DNA from: an uncultured Phycisphaerales bacterium
GTDB lineage: Bacteria > Planctomycetota > Phycisphaerae > WQYP01
Length of the DNA stretch: 5,368 nucleotides
Direction of reading: 5' to 3'
Assembly: GCA_937901265.1 (NCBI GenBank)
Contig: CALCHA010000663.1
Span: 1 to 5,368 of the forward strand
Shown here: positions 1 through 5,368 of the stretch, piece after piece
Layout of the letters: each line of letters opens with the position of its first letter
How positions within the stretch are numbered: the stretch's first letter is position 1
The notes under the pieces: model-generated
The model's database searches: none
Seen by the model: only the letters and a program-made list of their open reading frames with translations
What the model was told of the DNA's origin: nothing
Program-made: the position numbers and the translations under genes

Positions 1-74
1 AGTATCTGCATCATAGGCCGCAGCGGATACGAGCCCCCTTCCGCCTTCAAACCCTCATGCTTCAAATTTCCCAT
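1..74 (-). CDS. Possible 5' end of an unidentified gene (partial, runs off window)
   Basis: A minus-strand frame opens with ATG at 74 (protein starts MGNLKHEGLKAEGG) and stays open for 24 codons to the window edge. A purine-rich AAGAGG directly abuts this ATG, which is too close for normal initiation. An in-frame TTG at 65 sits 9 nt behind GAGG (75-78) and would be better spaced. About two thirds of codons end in G or C, but a plus-strand frame over the same bases is equally open, so coding bias does not settle the matter. Context is the better argument: if the inserted element at 97-368 and one copy of its flanking repeat are removed, this start lies 39 nt behind the exporter stop, typical spacing for a co-directional gene. 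I do not recognise the product. It may not be a gene. Confidence 0.28.
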   Translation of the reverse strand, partial: MGNLKHEGLKAEGGSYPLRPMMQI

Positions 75-87
75 CCTCTTGGCGATT

Positions 88-96
88 CGCTCGGCC
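88..96. repeat. Left 9-bp target-site duplication
   Basis: CGCTCGGCC here is repeated perfectly, in the same orientation, at 369-377. The two copies abut the outer ends of the inverted arms (97 and 368) with no spare base. This is the pattern left when a transposase makes a 9-bp staggered cut. The identity and exact placement are seen directly; the transposition origin is inferred. Confidence 0.72.
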
Positions 97-194
97 CTCA
101 AGATTCCACACATCCTTATCCAGGAACGGAAACGTCCTTTTCGACTGTCCAGACGTAAACACGAAGTGACGACGGACCCACGAAGTTCACGAAG
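97..194 (+). repeat. Left long inverted arm of the MITE-like element
   Basis: This arm pairs with 270-368. It has an outer part (97-155) with scattered mismatches and an inner part (156-194) where 33 of 39 bases match. The inner part contains three exact CACGAAG heptamers, at 160-166, 179-185 and 188-194. Confidence 0.75.
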
Positions 195-269
195 ATGTTT
201 GTCAGAGGGTGGCCACGTTTCTCTCAAAGCGTGTTGTTGGTCGAGGGATTGCGCCACTCCGCTCCGCGC

Positions 270-368
270 CTTCGTGCACTTGGTCGTCCCTTCGTCACTT
301 CGTGTTTAAATCTGGATCGTCGAAAATGGATGTTTCCGGTCTGGAACAACGATGTGTGGAATCGTGAG
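270..368 (-). repeat. Right long inverted arm of the MITE-like element
   Basis: This is the reverse complement partner of 97-194. CTTCGTG, the complement of CACGAAG, occurs exactly at 270-276 and 298-304, with a one-base variant (CTTCGTC) at 290-296. The outer tip (350-368) matches the left tip at 17 of 19 bases. Confidence 0.75.
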
Positions 369-377
369 CGCTCGGCC
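369..377. repeat. Right 9-bp target-site duplication
   Basis: This is the second copy of CGCTCGGCC, perfect and in direct orientation relative to 88-96, starting at the base after the right arm ends. It lies 17 bp beyond the exporter stop codon, so the insertion spared the gene. Confidence 0.72.
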
Positions 378-394
378 TCCCGGCTCCGCGCGCC

Positions 395-2554
395 TCATCC
401 GACATCTCTAAACTGGTTCTCATACAGGTTGCGATAGGGCAGGCAGGTATCGATCAGTTGCCCATGCGTGCCCAGGCCGACCACCCGGCCTTTGTCGAGG
501 ACCACAATCATGTCCGCGGAAATGACACTCTGAAAGCGGTGGGCGATCATGAACACCGTGCGGTGCCGCGTGAATTCGCGCAGCGCCAGGTTGATCTTCG
601 TCTCCGAGTCGGAATCGATCTGGCTCATCGCCTCATCGAGCACCAGGATCGTGGGGTCGTGCAGAATCGCACGCGCGATCGCCACCCGCTGCTTCTGCCC
701 GCCCGACAGCCGCACCCCATGCTCCCCCACGCGCGTGTCATAGCCCTCGGGCAGGTTGCAAATGAATTCGTCCGCATAGCTCCGCCGCGCCGCATCGAGC
801 ACCTGTTCCTTCGTCGCATGACGCGTGCCGTAGGCGATGTTGTTGAAGATCGTGTCCGCGAACAGCAGCGTGTCCTGCGTCACCAGACCGATCTGCTTGC
901 GCAAGCTGCGCAGCGACACCCCCGCCGTGTCGATGCCGTCGATCAGCACCTGCCCCGAGGTCGGAATATACAACCGCGGCAACAACTGCAGCAGCGTCGT
1001 CTTGCCGCTGCCGTTCGCTCCCACCACCGCCACATTCTGCCCCGCGTTGACCGTCAGCGACACATGGTCCAGCACCACTTCCTCGTGGCCCGGATAGCTG
1101 AAAACAATGTCCCGGAACTCGACGCTGCGCTGATGCCGCGGCAGCTTCGGAAGGCTCTGGTCGTAGTTGGGCTCAATCTCCATATCGACCACTTCGAACA
1201 CGCGTGCCGCCGCCGCGTTGGTCTGCTGCACTTTGCCGTTCACGTCGGAGAGCTTCCGCATCGGCTCCAGCATCGCCACAAAGCACGCCAGCAGCGTGAA
1301 GAACTTCGTCGTGTCGACATCGTGGTGCAACACCAGATAAGCCGCCCACATCATGGGGATCGAGGAAAGAATCACCGCCATCGTTTCCACCGTCGGCCGC
1401 GAGAGGCTCGAATAATGGCTCAGGCGGTTTTGCTCACGCAGCAGCTTCTTGTTCACCCGCGAAAAACGCCGCCGTTCGTAGCCTTCGCCCGAATAGGCCT
1501 TCACCACCCGCGCCCCGATCAGCGTTTCGTTGATCACCGCCAGCATGTGCGACCAGTTCTCCAGCGTGCCCCGGCTGGCCCGCCGCATCCGCTCGGAAAA
1601 TTTGCGGATGATGATCCCCAGCACCGGCACCGACAACACCACCAGCAGGCACAGTTGCCAGTTGATCCAGATCGCCAGAAAGAAGCATGCCACCGCCTTG
1701 ATCGGCTCCTGGATCGCCTTGCCCAGCGCCATCGACACGCCATCGGTCAGCGTGTTGGTGTCCTGCGTCAGGCGGCTCATCGCGTCCGAGGTGCCCTGCC
1801 GCGCGAAATAGGAGATCGGCAACTGCACCACCCGATCATACATCCGCCGCCGAATGTCCATCACCACCCGGTTCGCCACCGACATCCCCAGGAACTGCTG
1901 GTAATAGCGAAACGCCGAGCCCACAAAGCACAGGAAAATAAAGAAGATGACCGTGTACACCAGCCCCTGGAAGGGATCATCCGGCAGCAGATGCACGACG
2001 CTGAGTATCCATGGCATGTAAAACGACGGCCGCCCCAGGTTCACCGTTACCGTGCTCGCCCCCGCCCCGTGCAGATCCGTGATGTCCATCTCCACCGCGC
2101 CGCCCACCGGCACCGTCGCCAGAATCCGCGCCATCCCGAACCAATCGCGCGATTCGCGCTCCTCCAGCGTTCCCCGCGCCACCCCCGCCGTCGGCTGCGT
2201 CGTCGGTGCAATACCCTTTACCCGCGTAATCAGCTTGTAGGAAGACTTCCCCTTGCCCACCACCTTCAGCGCTTCAGGCGTGTCCGCGCCCCCCTCGGTC
2301 ACCACCAGCGAGCGTATGCCCAACTGCTGGCTCGCATCCAGATCGTAAATCTTCGCATCCAGCCGCTGCTCCGCGGCCGTGCGGTCCACCCACCCGTGGA
2401 TGTGCTCCTGCGAGATGAAAACCTTCATCACCGGCAACATCACCGCCACCACCGACGCATAACTGAGCCCCACTCCCAGCGCACAAATCATCGAGATGAT
2501 GACACTGCCCATGTACGGCTTGACGCCCCGCAGTACGCGCCACCAGGATTCCAT
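395..2554 (-). CDS. MsbA-like half-size ABC exporter with enlarged TM1-TM2 insert (719 aa)
   Basis: This is a half-transporter expected to homodimerise in the inner membrane and use ATP to export or flip a hydrophobic substrate such as a lipid, glycan carrier or peptide; the substrate cannot be read from sequence. TM1 is at about residues 14-47. An extra segment of about 145 residues (48-192) follows, then TM2-TM6 (194-435) with the usual long cytoplasmic helices. The ATPase domain has A-loop Tyr487, Walker A GANGSGKTT (512-520), Q-loop Gln560, the GEHG stretch (610-613), signature LSGGQ (616-620), Walker B ILVLDE with catalytic Glu641, D-loop SQID (644-647) and switch His672, so it should be active. 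I chose the ATG at 2554 because GAGG lies 5 nt upstream and the protein then starts MESWWRVLRGVKPY, like other MsbA-type N-termini. The frame is open up to an ATG at 2701, but that start lacks a well-placed ribosome site. It is the third co-directional gene, 139 nt behind the zinc-ribbon gene. The family call is firm; an msbA symbol would be over-reach. Confidence 0.95.
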   Translation of the reverse strand: MESWWRVLRGVKPYMGSVIISMICALGVGLSYASVVAVMLPVMKVFISQEHIHGWVDRTAAEQRLDAKIYDLDASQQLGIRSLVVTEGGADTPEALKVVGKGKSSYKLITRVKGIAPTTQPTAGVARGTLEERESRDWFGMARILATVPVGGAVEMDITDLHGAGASTVTVNLGRPSFYMPWILSVVHLLPDDPFQGLVYTVIFFIFLCFVGSAFRYYQQFLGMSVANRVVMDIRRRMYDRVVQLPISYFARQGTSDAMSRLTQDTNTLTDGVSMALGKAIQEPIKAVACFFLAIWINWQLCLLVVLSVPVLGIIIRKFSERMRRASRGTLENWSHMLAVINETLIGARVVKAYSGEGYERRRFSRVNKKLLREQNRLSHYSSLSRPTVETMAVILSSIPMMWAAYLVLHHDVDTTKFFTLLACFVAMLEPMRKLSDVNGKVQQTNAAAARVFEVVDMEIEPNYDQSLPKLPRHQRSVEFRDIVFSYPGHEEVVLDHVSLTVNAGQNVAVVGANGSGKTTLLQLLPRLYIPTSGQVLIDGIDTAGVSLRSLRKQIGLVTQDTLLFADTIFNNIAYGTRHATKEQVLDAARRSYADEFICNLPEGYDTRVGEHGVRLSGGQKQRVAIARAILHDPTILVLDEAMSQIDSDSETKINLALREFTRHRTVFMIAHRFQSVISADMIVVLDKGRVVGLGTHGQLIDTCLPYRNLYENQFRDVG

Positions 2555-2559
2555 CAAAA

Positions 2560-2563
2560 CCTC
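2560..2563 (-). promoter_or_regulatory. Shine-Dalgarno of the ABC exporter
   Basis: GAGG on the minus strand sits 5 nt before the ATG at 2554. It decides this start over in-frame ATGs at 2593 and 2701. The same GAGG-5 nt-ATG arrangement occurs at the phosphatase start. Confidence 0.7.
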
Positions 2564-2631
2564 GCCCGAAATTGAAAAATCAAAGCCGCCCATCCTATCA
2601 CACCCCCACCCTGAAACCCACAGCTCAACCG

Positions 2632-2660
2632 CCCCCCCCGCCACCCCGCGCGCCCACCCC
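2632..2660 (-). other. Potential G-quadruplex in the leader of the exporter gene
   Basis: On the minus (coding) strand four G-runs follow one another: 4, 3, 4 and 8 guanines at 2657-2660, 2653-2655, 2644-2647 and 2632-2639, separated by loops of 1, 5 and 4 nt. This meets the usual G3+N1-7 pattern. It lies about 78-106 nt upstream of the exporter start, within the gap after the zinc-ribbon gene. The pattern is seen; folding and any effect on expression are inferred. In GC-rich genomes such runs can be mere composition. Confidence 0.45.
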
Positions 2661-2693
2661 GCACGGCCCTCTTGATCCCTTATTTCCTCCCCC

Positions 2694-3263
2694 TCACCCA
2701 TGCACCGGCAAATGCAGCCGCTCCCGCAGATGCGCCATCATCACATCCCGATGCCGATGCCCCGCGATCCACTCCGTCACCCGTTCCAACTCCGCCGCGT
2801 CCTCCGCTCCCAATCGCCGCACCAGCGATTCCGCATCATGCGCCGTCCGCAGCCCGCGCGCCACCTCCGCCTGCCACGCGTCCGAGGGAATGAAATGCAG
2901 CCGCGTCTCCAGCCCGTGGGCAGCCAATGCCTCCCACTCCTTCGCATTCAAAAAGAATCCCCCACAGTCCCCGCACCGATCCACCCCGAATACCAGCCCA
3001 TGTCCCACCGGATAATAACGCATGAACTTCTGGCACACCGGGCACAACTTCAGTGCCTCCGAATCCGCCCCCGCCTCTTCCCCCGGCGTCGCCGGCCCCG
3101 GGCTGCTCTGATCGCCCGACTCACGCTCCGCCAAAAATGCGAAATAACGCTGCACGCTCACCCACATCCCCCCGCATCCGCCACAAACCGCCGCCTCCAA
3201 TCCGCCCGCGGCCCGCTGGACCGTAAACGCCTTGCCCCCACACCCCGGACAGCGCATCGCCAT
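2694..3263 (-). CDS. Double zinc-ribbon (zf-TFIIB type) protein, 189 aa
   Basis: This is a small soluble protein with two Cys4 zinc ribbons of the bacterial zf-TFIIB kind. Ribbon 1 has Cys5, Cys8, Cys27 and Cys30, with CGGCGGMW at 27-34. Ribbon 2 has Cys74, Cys77, Cys97 and Cys100, with CGDCGGFFLN at 97-106. Both show the CxxC...CxxCGG(M/F)(W/F) spacing, so they look like an internal duplication joined by an acidic, Gly/Pro-rich linker (48-70). Residues 107-189 are predicted mainly helical (SDAWQAEVARGL, ESLVRRLGAEDAAELERVTEW) and I do not recognise them as a domain. There is no signal peptide or membrane segment, so it is probably cytoplasmic. The function of this family is essentially unknown; nucleic-acid or protein binding is a guess. 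The start is ATG 3263, preceded by GGGAGGA with 8 nt spacing; an in-frame ATG two codons later is too far from that site. It follows the phosphatase by 62 nt and precedes the exporter by 139 nt. Confidence 0.9.
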   Translation of the reverse strand: MAMRCPGCGGKAFTVQRAAGGLEAAVCGGCGGMWVSVQRYFAFLAERESGDQSSPGPATPGEEAGADSEALKLCPVCQKFMRYYPVGHGLVFGVDRCGDCGGFFLNAKEWEALAAHGLETRLHFIPSDAWQAEVARGLRTAHDAESLVRRLGAEDAAELERVTEWIAGHRHRDVMMAHLRERLHLPVHG

Positions 3264-3271
3264 AAGTCAAA

Positions 3272-3278
3272 TCCTCCC
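3272..3278 (-). promoter_or_regulatory. Shine-Dalgarno of the zinc-ribbon gene
   Basis: GGGAGGA on the minus strand lies 8 nt before ATG 3263. It is the strongest ribosome site in the window and favours the first ATG over the one at 3257. Confidence 0.75.
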
Positions 3279-3325
3279 GCTTCCCCGCAGTATACCCCAA
3301 GCCCGCCCCTTCGCGCGGGTCACGC

Positions 3326-5194
3326 TCACGTCACCTTCACCACCACGATCGTCGTATCATCCGTCCGCCGGTTCAGCCCCACGAAGCGCCGCGTCTCCCA
3401 CAGCATCTGCCGACAAATCTGCTCCGCCGACAAATCCCGGTACTTCAACAGCGCATCTTTCATCCGACCCTTGCCGAATTTCTCGCCGCTGTAATTCATC
3501 GCGTCGGGCACCCCATCGGTGTAAACCCACAGCAGGTCCCCCTTCTGCAGCTGCACCACCTCCTTGTCGTAGCGCTGCTCCGGGTCCACCCCGATCACCA
3601 TCCCCCCCACCGCCAGTTCCTGCATCTTGCCCTCGCGGATCAACAGCGCCGGCTCATGCCCGGCACTGCAATACGTCAGCTGCCGGCTCTGAAAATCCAA
3701 CGCCCCATACCACAGCGTGATGAACTCGTTGCTGCGCATGTCCATCGACATGCTCTTGTTGACCCGAGAGACGATCTCGTCCAGGTCATAAACGTTGTCC
3801 GCCTGCGCCCGCATCGCCGCACGCACGCTCGCCATCAACAGACTTGCCGGCAGTCCCTTGCCCACCACGTCCGCCACCGTCAGCCCCATCGAGTGATCGC
3901 CCAGCGGGATGAAATCGTAAAAATCGCCCCCCAGCTCAAAACAGGGCACATACAGCGCGGAAATGTCCAGACCCGCAAAGTGCGGCGGCTTCGCCGGCAT
4001 CATCCGCCGCTGCACCTCCGCCGCGATTTGTACCTGCCGCTCCAGGCGGTCCTTCTCCAGCGCCTCTTCCTGCAGCCGCGCGTTCTCAATCGCCACCGCC
4101 GCCTGACTGCCGATCGACTCCAGCAGCTTCTTTTCATACTCCGTGAATTCGTGCGGCTCCGCGGTGTAGACCCGCACCACCCCGATCGCCCGCTCCTTGA
4201 ACCGCATCCCCACCACCAGCGAACTCACGATCCCCTCGCTCCGCGCCTCCTCCGGATACACCACCCGTTCGTCCGTCGCCATGTCTCCGATCGTCACCGT
4301 CTGCCCCGACAATGCCGCACGATCGATCGTGCTCATCCCCAGCGTCACCGGCCCCTTCTTCAAATAGCGCTCGCTCAAGCCATACACGCTCTTGATCACC
4401 AGCTCTTCCCGCCCCTCATCCAGCAGCCGCAGCGAGCAGCTCTTGACATGCAGCGCCTCGGCAACGCCCCGCGTCACCCGGTCCAGAATCTGCTGCAGGC
4501 CGCGCGTGCCCGTCAACATGCTGGAAATATTGAACAGCGCCGTCAGTTCCTGAATCCGCTGCCGAAGCTGCATCTCCTGGCTGCACAGCCGCGACAACGC
4601 ATTCGCCAGCAGATACAGAAACTGCACGCTCGCCGTGCGCTGGCCCATGCCCTCTTCGTTCATCGCGTCAATGACGCTGCGCACCTGTTCCGCCGGCAGC
4701 CCCAGCTTCTTCGCCAGACGCCCCGCCTGGCTCGCCTTGATCGGCGCCGCCTTCGCGGGTTCCATCACGATCGTCCCGAGCTGCACATTGTTCACGATGA
4801 TCGGTGCCACGAACGGCTGATCCAGGTTCAAATCGCCCCGCTGCTTCCGCGCTGCCGCGATCGCCGCGCTGCGGTTGCTGAACCGCTCGCTCACCGTCGT
4901 CTGCGTCAGCGGATGCCCCCCCACATCCAGAATGCTCGCCTTCACCTGCGCCACCATCGCCAGTGAATCCTGGATGTCCTGCAGGGTCGCCAAATCCAGA
5001 AATTCCGTCAGCTTCACGCCCGACGGCGTGCCCGCGGCTCCCGCCGTCGCCGGCGCAACAGCCCCCGCTGCCCCATCGCTTCCCGCCCGCCCCTGCTTAT
5101 CGGCTTCTTCCATCGACAACTGCCGCTCCGAAATCCCCCCACCCGCGCCATCGCCCACCGCGGGCCTACCCACAACATCGTCCGCCCCACCCAT
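3326..5194 (-). CDS. PocR-like/GAF/SpoIIE-type PP2C serine phosphatase (622 aa)
   Basis: This is a cytosolic RsbU-class phosphatase. Known relatives dephosphorylate phosphoserine on anti-sigma-factor antagonists (STAS proteins) in partner-switching pathways; the partner here is unknown and not encoded in the window. Residues 1-60 are Gly/Ala-rich and probably disordered. Residues 61-210 resemble a PocR sensory domain (LATLQDIQDSLAMV, ILDVGGHPLTQ, then VNNVQLGTIVMEP and a helical tail). A GAF domain spans about 231-373. A helical linker (373-395) ends in IAAEVQRRMMP, typical just before the catalytic part. The PP2C_SIG domain (about 385-622) keeps GGDFYD (422-427), ADVVGKG (441-447), CSAGHEPALL (509-518), YTDGV (558-562) and DDTT (612-615), so metal-binding Asp424, Asp442, Asp560 and Asp613 are present and it should be active. 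I chose ATG 5194 because GAGG is 5 nt upstream. ATG 5209 (AAGGA 9 nt upstream) is a real alternative adding five residues; GTG 5257 lacks a ribosome site. No membrane segment is seen. Confidence 0.94.
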   Translation of the reverse strand: MGGADDVVGRPAVGDGAGGGISERQLSMEEADKQGRAGSDGAAGAVAPATAGAAGTPSGVKLTEFLDLATLQDIQDSLAMVAQVKASILDVGGHPLTQTTVSERFSNRSAAIAAARKQRGDLNLDQPFVAPIIVNNVQLGTIVMEPAKAAPIKASQAGRLAKKLGLPAEQVRSVIDAMNEEGMGQRTASVQFLYLLANALSRLCSQEMQLRQRIQELTALFNISSMLTGTRGLQQILDRVTRGVAEALHVKSCSLRLLDEGREELVIKSVYGLSERYLKKGPVTLGMSTIDRAALSGQTVTIGDMATDERVVYPEEARSEGIVSSLVVGMRFKERAIGVVRVYTAEPHEFTEYEKKLLESIGSQAAVAIENARLQEEALEKDRLERQVQIAAEVQRRMMPAKPPHFAGLDISALYVPCFELGGDFYDFIPLGDHSMGLTVADVVGKGLPASLLMASVRAAMRAQADNVYDLDEIVSRVNKSMSMDMRSNEFITLWYGALDFQSRQLTYCSAGHEPALLIREGKMQELAVGGMVIGVDPEQRYDKEVVQLQKGDLLWVYTDGVPDAMNYSGEKFGKGRMKDALLKYRDLSAEQICRQMLWETRRFVGLNRRTDDTTIVVVKVT

Positions 5195-5199
5195 CAACA

Positions 5200-5203
5200 C
5201 CTC
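5200..5203 (-). promoter_or_regulatory. Shine-Dalgarno favouring the phosphatase start at 5194
   Basis: GAGG (in TTGAGGTGTTG) stands 5 nt before ATG 5194. A competing AAGGA (5219-5223) stands 9 nt before ATG 5209, so the start is uncertain by five codons. Confidence 0.55.
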
Positions 5204-5281
5204 AACCATTCTACGACATCCTTCACTCAAATAACCCTGTCCCGCCCCCCCTGCCACGATTCGTCATTCACACGCCGCGAT

Positions 5282-5368
5282 TCATCGCCACGCCTTCTCG
5301 CCCACGGCCGCCCATTCATCACGCCACGTCCGCGCGCTCCAGCGACTCAATTCCGCGTTGAGCTCCTC
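5282..5368 (-). CDS. C-terminal end of an unidentified upstream gene (partial)
   Basis: From the right edge one minus-strand frame reads 28 codons (EELNAELSRWSARTWRDEWA, then AVGEKAWR) to a TGA at 5282-5284. Its amphipathic, Trp/Arg/Glu-rich composition looks like a real protein tail, and 22 of 28 codons end in G or C, in keeping with the host bias. A second minus frame is open for 15 codons but has a weaker third-position bias. The third closes after six codons. If real, its stop is 87 nt before the phosphatase start, which fits a co-directional cluster. Twenty-eight residues are too few for me to name a family. Confidence 0.45.
   Translation of the reverse strand, partial: EELNAELSRWSARTWRDEWAAVGEKAWR

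Larger units (their letters stand above)
97..368. mobile_element. MITE-like non-autonomous element, 272 bp, long inverted arms
   Basis: The left arm (97-194) is the imperfect reverse complement of the right arm (270-368). By hand alignment about 80% of columns match with three single-base gaps, including a perfect 12-bp block (103-114 against 351-362) and a perfect 17-bp block (156-172 against 292-308). The outer tips read CTCAAGATTCCACACATC and, on the opposite strand, CTCACGATTCCACACATC. A perfect 9-bp direct repeat flanks the tips. The interior has no transposase-like frame; the short plus-strand frames crossing it are Arg/Ser-rich and look spurious. Local composition is visibly less C/G-rich than the genes. 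Being self-complementary, a transcript from either strand could fold into a stem of about 100 bp, which might end or stabilise the exporter transcript. The alternative is two inverted copies of a dispersed intergenic repeat, but that does not explain the abutting direct repeats. The family and the helper transposase are unknown. Confidence 0.7.

Noticed and set aside
79..309. A 76-codon plus-strand frame across the inverted-repeat element
   Set aside because: It consists largely of the repeat arms, is Arg/Ser-rich without any domain, and has no ribosome site. Such frames arise routinely from this kind of repeat.
458..2575. A 705-codon plus-strand open frame antisense to almost the entire exporter
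   Set aside because: Its product is dominated by His, Arg, Pro and Gln and shows no domain. The minus-strand frame has every ABC motif. G/C-ending sense codons suppress stops in this antisense frame, which explains its length.
2572..2583. TTGA-4 nt-TCAA palindrome upstream of the exporter as an FNR/CRP-type site
   Set aside because: The FNR consensus is TTGAT-N4-ATCAA; here the half sites are two bases closer and truncated. It lies at the ribosome-binding region and no promoter is visible nearby.
2555..2701. A longer exporter starting at ATG 2701, overlapping the zinc-ribbon stop as ATGGGTGA
   Set aside because: There is no Shine-Dalgarno at usable distance. The 49 added residues are Gly-rich, unlike any exporter N-terminus, and include the G-run region. 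ATG 2554 has GAGG at 5 nt.
3289..3294. TATACT on the minus strand as a -10 box for the zinc-ribbon gene
   Set aside because: No -35-like hexamer lies 16-18 nt upstream and there is no extended -10. A single hexamer is weak evidence.
3303..3321. GC-rich inverted repeat (CCCGC/GCGGG) between phosphatase and zinc-ribbon gene as a terminator
   Set aside because: The stem is only five base pairs and no run of T follows on the minus strand.
3656..4966. A 436-codon plus-strand open frame antisense to the phosphatase
   Set aside because: It shows the same His/Arg-rich shadow composition, while the minus strand encodes a complete GAF and PP2C protein.
5204..5257. Phosphatase start at GTG 5257, and TAGAAT or TGGCAG upstream as promoter boxes
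   Set aside because: GTG 5257 has no Shine-Dalgarno. TAGAAT has no matching -35 and sits within the initiation region. TGGCAG lacks the partner TTGC element needed for a sigma-54 site.

Overview
The window is GC-rich bacterial DNA. All convincing genes lie on the minus strand, in the order (5'->3' of the transcript): the C-terminal end of an unidentified protein (5368-5282), a PocR-like/GAF/SpoIIE-type PP2C protein phosphatase (5194-3326), a small double zinc-ribbon (zf-TFIIB type) protein (3263-2694), and an MsbA-like half-size ABC exporter (2554-395). Gaps between them are 87, 62 and 139 nt. I saw no convincing terminator, so they may be co-transcribed. Each main start has a purine-rich Shine-Dalgarno, so the host uses ordinary 16S-guided initiation. 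Strong G/C third positions leave long open frames on the antisense strand, which I treat as shadows. The gene set and the long extracytoplasmic insert in the exporter remind me of Planctomycetota (Phycisphaerae-like). That is an inference from style, not a marker-based assignment.

The left end (positions 88-377) holds the most interesting object. A 272-bp non-coding element (97-368) has inverted arms of about 98 bp, roughly 80% identical by hand alignment, around a loop of about 75 bp. It is bracketed exactly at the arm ends by a perfect 9-bp direct repeat, CGCTCGGCC (88-96 and 369-377). This is the layout of a MITE-like non-autonomous transposable element with a target-site duplication. Removing the element and one repeat copy would bring a possible next minus-strand reading frame (ATG at 74, running off the window) to 39 nt behind the exporter stop, so the element may have landed inside the gene cluster.

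Functionally, the phosphatase has all its visible metal-binding aspartates and looks like a cytosolic, signal-controlled output protein of the RsbU class. Its PocR-like sensory domain contains no cysteine. The zinc-ribbon protein has two intact Cys4 sites and an unrecognised helical C-terminus. The exporter has every catalytic motif plus an extra segment of about 145 residues between TM1 and TM2, predicted outside the inner membrane. No direct link between the three functions is visible. No tRNA, rRNA, CRISPR or intact transposase gene was seen.
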